From assembly GCA_946699065.1 (NCBI GenBank), contig CAMPDV010000199.1, forward strand, positions 372,001-436,000: a stretch of 64,000 bases of DNA. Reading direction: 5' to 3'. The translations under genes and the position numbers were made by a program. The stretch is from Loxodes magnus. Lineage: Eukaryota > Ciliophora > Karyorelictea > Loxodida > Loxodidae. Within the stretch, counting starts at the first letter, position 1; each line of letters begins with the position of its first letter. The notes beneath the pieces were generated by a model. That model made no database searches and was not told where the DNA came from. It was given only the letters and a program-made list of their open reading frames with translations. Shown in pieces: positions 60,905 through 64,000 of this stretch.

Positions 60905-61214
60905 TATAATTGAAAAGATGGTGGGAGCTGAGAATAACCTTCGTGACAACACTTTCTGGTTTTATGGCTAGGAACAAGTTCCTTTCCTGTCGCTGAGAAA
61001 GTCCCTGGTCAGAGTCATTTTCTGAAGGGAACACTGTCTTTGAGATTATCCGCTCTTGGTAAGGGCTTGAAGCCTGGCTGCTCATAGCGATGGAGCTCCC
61101 TAGCAGCTGTGCCTGGAGCACAACAGGATATCCCCGTTATTCCATAAAAAGAGAGCGTCGGGTCGTGCAATCGGAAAGGAGTTTCCGTTCCAAAAACTTT
61201 TTTAGTTGAAGTTA
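60905..61214 (-). repeat. Right ~300-bp arm
   Basis: Reverse-complement partner of 58141-58440. In the coding orientation of the shared frame it reads FPSENDSDQGLSQRQERNLF. One Gln is CAG here and TAG in the other arm, a silent change under this code. Confidence 0.75.
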
Positions 61215-61572
61215 ATTAATAAAATTTAAATTAAAGTATTAAGATTAATTTATATAGAATAAATGAAAGGGAAAAGAGAAAGAAAATAGATTATATATAA
61301 TTAATTATTATTTATTTTCATAACTTTTCAATAATAAGGCTTTATTATTTTTAGTCATTATTAAATTAATAAAAGTAAATGGGTAAGACCTAGGAAAGGT
61401 TTCTTTGAAGTGTATATGAAATAAGAGTCTAGCATCCAGCATCAGTATGAGAAGTCAAAGAGACAGTAAAAAAAATCTTATGGTGATATAACGTCTCCCT
61501 CGGAGAAGAACCAGGAAATATACGAAGTCCTCCTTACGCCATTAGATCTCAGAAATAAATCTTTCTGGACAG

Positions 61573-62178
61573 ATGAGCATGGAATGATTCATTAAGGTGA
61601 TGCTGAACCTCCAGGAAGAGTCTAAGAAATTTCGAAAGGAAAATATCAAGCTGACGGAGCAGATCTAGCACGGACTTTTAGATATGCTTGAATTGAGAAT
61701 AGCTAATTAGGAGGGGAACTTTAAGCCTTATTGATCCAACAGAAAGAATAGCTCGGACAGACAAACACCTAAGTATAGAACAACAAGAGCAAAGCCAGTA
61801 GATTGAAAGCATCCTATAGAGTCATAAGAGTAACGAAAATTAGCATAGCCAATTAAATTACAATATGATATTGAAATGAATATTGAAAAAGAACAGAGAA
61901 AGTAATAAATAACAATTATCTAACAAATTAAAAACCTAGGAAAAGATGGTACTAATAAATCAACAAGTAGTATATGTAAAGAAGCTGCAAGAGGCTTTAT
62001 CAATTTAAGAAATAACACTGAAATAGAGAGATCAAGAAGGCCCAAATATTATGATGTAATCGGGATAGGAGAATATACAAGAAAAGACTTACGATGCTCC
62101 ACTCAGAAATGAAACAGCAAACACCAAGAAGAAGAAAAGAAGACTTTCAACAAAGAATTAGACATTTAGATTTTTTGA
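61573..62178 (+). CDS. Coiled-coil ORF1-like protein of a mobile element (likely)
   Basis: 201 aa to TGA 62176-62178. It starts MSMEWFIKVMLNLQEESKKF, with a short coiled coil (RKENIKLTEQIQHGLLDMLE), a disordered basic middle (NRKNSSDRQTPKYRTTRAKP), a second helical part and a basic tail (RSRRPKYYDVIGIGEYTRKD). Another open stretch precedes it from 61391 (MGKTQERFLWSVYEIRVQ). Coiled coil plus basic RNA-binding-like regions are typical of LINE ORF1 or gag-like proteins. No reverse transcriptase is seen nearby. The family is uncertain. Confidence 0.4.
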
Positions 62179-62360
62179 GAAGCGATTTACTTGAACTGTC
62201 GCAAACAATATTCAAATATTATTAAATAGAAATTTAACCTTTTATATCACTTAAGGATATTTATTTTCAGTAATACATTTTATGTTTTAACTACATTCTT
62301 TTAGTTGATATCTTAATTTTTTCGGATATAATTTTTTATTTATTTTTAAATAAATAAATT

Positions 62361-62755
62361 TGATTATAGATTTCATTGCACCTCGTTTACACGCAGCTCT
62401 ATCAACATTAATATTTAATATTAAAAAAAGTGTTCTCATACTTATTTTTGACATTCTATTCCTCCAATTAATCAGTCAGCTTCTCCAAACTAGGAATCTG
62501 CTTATTAAAAATTATTCTTGAGTTTTGAGCCAAATGCTCCAGTCTTCTTGAATAAGATCCAAATAAGAATTGTAATTAATCATTAGTAGGCCTGTCAATC
62601 AAACGTTCATACTGTTAGAGATAATTTTCGATTAATTTAGACTCGTCTCTTTCGAGCTTGTTTCCCTTTCTCCGTGGTGGCATCTAGTGACAGATTATCT
62701 GCAATGCAGTATAGACTGAACAAGATTATCCTCCACTGTCGAAATCCATTTTATT
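62361..62755 (+). repeat. ~400-bp repeat block, copy 2
   Basis: Same orientation and order of motifs as 58504-58900, roughly three quarters identical by eye. It is followed 180 bp later by the zinc-knuckle ORF, so it may be the 5' region of that element. Confidence 0.75.
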
Positions 62756-62916
62756 TTAATAAAATAAAAAGCAAAAACTTTTAATTTACTTTAGTTTAAA
62801 TTTTTTTTAATTTAAAGAAATTAAAAAAAATTTTAACTTCAACAATCAAAAAATAATATAATAGATTTAGCTTTTTTTATAAAAACTATAATTTACTAAC
62901 TAAAAATTTAGTTATT

Positions 62917-62930
62917 TAGTGATTTACCTC
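62917..62930 (+). repeat. 14-bp direct repeat flanking the zinc-knuckle ORF, left
   Basis: TAGTGATTTACCTC just upstream of the start codon; the same 14 bases recur at 63768-63781, downstream of the stop. Confidence 0.7.
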
Positions 62931-62935
62931 AAAAA

Positions 62936-63712
62936 ATGGCAGAAGGTCTCAAGAAGGGTTTTTTGTAGGCTCCATAGATAAAGGAGCAAAAACCAGAGAC
63001 TTCTAATTCTTCATCCATCACGTCTTCTTTAATAAGATAATAATCTTCTTAATCTTAATAACCTCTAATAGTTGAAAATTAAAGACAATCTTAAATAAAA
63101 TAAGAACTTAAATAAGCATAAACAGAATAAAACTAATAATAAAATATTGACTTTCTTCCTAAACCTAGATCAAGTAACTATAGGAAATAAGAGAATCCAA
63201 AAACGATGCAAAAACAGGCAAATGAAGAATAATTATTAATTGAAAGTCTTTTGAAATCTGTGCGTATTCTGTAAGAAGAAGTAAAAATATTAAGATAAGA
63301 AAACAAAAAATTATTAGAAAAAAGTTAAAATACTGAAGAAAGATTAGTCAAATAAGAATTCGAAGTATAGCAACTTGGACAAAAAAGAATAGAGCCTCTA
63401 ATCTAAGAAATAAAAATGGAAGTAGAAGACGATAAGTAAAAAGAACCAACCAATATTAGAAGGATTCTCAAGAGATGTTACCTGTGCTAATCAAGATTCC
63501 ATATATTCAAGAGTTGCAAGATATACAAGGAAAAGATGAAGAGAAATAGCGAAGAAATCTGAAGAGAATTAACAAGAATTTACGTGACGATAGAAGGAAG
63601 AATTTACAGAAGAAGAATTTTCCATTCGAGTTCCAGAACTCCGAAAAAACTGGATGACCCGAACTTTTATTTTAAGCATACAGGAGCGATTACTGGATGT
63701 CAGTGGAAATGA
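62936..63712 (+). CDS. Gag/ORF1-like protein with CCHC zinc knuckle (mobile element)
   Basis: 258 aa, looks whole. Start MAEGLKKGFLQAPQIKEQK. A Gln/Ser-rich disordered head runs to ~residue 85, a coiled coil follows (LLIESLLKSVRILQEEVKIL, then RQENKKLLEKS), then a perfect C-x2-C-x4-H-x4-C zinc knuckle (CYLCQSRFHIFKSC, about residues 183-196) and a basic C-terminus. Coiled coil plus zinc knuckle is the layout of retroelement nucleic-acid-binding proteins: ORF1 of CCHC-type LINEs, or gag of LTR elements. The window ends before any reverse transcriptase could be seen, so the class stays open. TGA at 63560-63562 is read as Trp. Confidence 0.6.
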
Positions 63713-63767
63713 GGTTGAAATACCTCAAAACCACAAACACTTTAATTAAGTATATTATTATTATTAT

Positions 63768-63781
63768 TAGTGATTTACCTC
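63768..63781 (+). repeat. 14-bp direct repeat flanking the zinc-knuckle ORF, right
   Basis: Exact copy of 62917-62930. A run of ATT units (63750-63767) precedes it. Confidence 0.7.
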
Positions 63782-64000
63782 TTCAAACTAACTCCTAAAA
63801 ATAATTAAAACTAATATCTATAAATTAAACGTTTCATTGAATTCTAAATGAATTTTAAAATAAATTTTTTTGTTATGCCTTTAACAAAATAATAGTCAAA
63901 GAAGAAATTAAAATTTTTAACTAATGCAAGATACCTTTTATGAATTTGTTATTATAAATATTTCCTTCTTTAATTTTAATTTTTTTTTCTTAATTTAAAA
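63782..64000. other. AT-rich window edge
   Basis: No feature seen before the window ends. Confidence 0.4.

Larger units (their letters stand above)
58141..61214. mobile_element. ~3.07-kb structure with ~300-bp inverted repeats
   Basis: Two GC-richer arms, 58141-58440 (+) and 60905-61214 (-), are clearly related along their whole length. Both have GGATATCCTGTT, CCAGGCTTCAAG, CTTCAGAAAA, GACTCTGAC, GGGACTTTCTCAG and CAGGAAAGGAA in order when one is reverse-complemented. Between them lie a family A-type block (58504-58900) and a 177-aa open frame (59784-60317). This looks like a DNA transposon with long terminal inverted repeats or a fold-back element. Two copies of another repeat in opposite orientation is the main alternative. 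No transposase was recognised. Confidence 0.6.

Noticed and set aside
1-64000. Reading the window with the Euplotes code (TGA as Cys) or the Tetrahymena code (TGA only stop)
   Set aside because: Conserved positions at TGA require Trp, and TGA falls inside conserved domains, so neither code fits.

Overview
The window comes from a ciliate nuclear genome read with the karyorelict code. TAA and TAG encode Gln throughout the genes. TGA ends each gene but also appears in frame where conserved families need Trp: the DHHC core of a palmitoyltransferase (45099-45101), the MORN repeat motif, a P5B ATPase transmembrane segment, and a CEP78-like LRR. This dual use of TGA is known from karyorelicts, and a Loxodes-like organism is the best guess. 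Most introns are only 16-17 nt (GTAAG/GTAAT...AG). Restoring them gives whole-codon totals in every gene where I could count. The DNA is very AT-rich. Because stops are so rare in this code, open frames alone are weak evidence, so some small genes are given low confidence.

Region 1 (1-16.3 kb): a partial gene end; a SAS-4/CPAP-like protein with a TCP10 C-terminal G-box; a coiled-coil protein; a RING/MORN protein; a bacterial-looking Mn superoxide dismutase; a Cys-rich membrane protein; a long coiled-coil protein with an NT-C2 domain; and an RRM-like protein.

Region 2 (16.3-31.3 kb): a P5B (ATP13A-type) ATPase, one or two long coiled-coil proteins, a Gln/Asn/Lys-rich low-complexity protein, a small ORF, and an LRR protein with Sfi1-like segments.

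Region 3 (32.6-51.9 kb): a CCDC81-type HU-domain protein; a MORN protein with a homogenised 138-bp repeat array; a small acidic protein; a CEP78-like LRR protein; a conserved-looking coiled-coil protein; a C2H2/WW-like protein; a DHHC palmitoyltransferase; two low-complexity basic proteins; and a divergent acyl-CoA dehydrogenase that seems to lack both known catalytic Glu positions. Many of these (SAS-4/CPAP, CEP78, CCDC81, Sfi1-like, MORN) belong to families of basal bodies and cilia, as expected in a ciliate.

Region 4 (about 53-64 kb): composition shifts to plain AT-rich DNA with GC-richer islands. It holds mobile elements: a ~1.05-kb element with ~40-bp terminal inverted repeats, a ~3.07-kb structure with ~300-bp inverted arms, a ~400-bp block present twice in direct orientation, and ORF1/gag-like proteins, one with a CCHC zinc knuckle near the right edge. 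No tRNA, rRNA, CRISPR array or telomere was seen.
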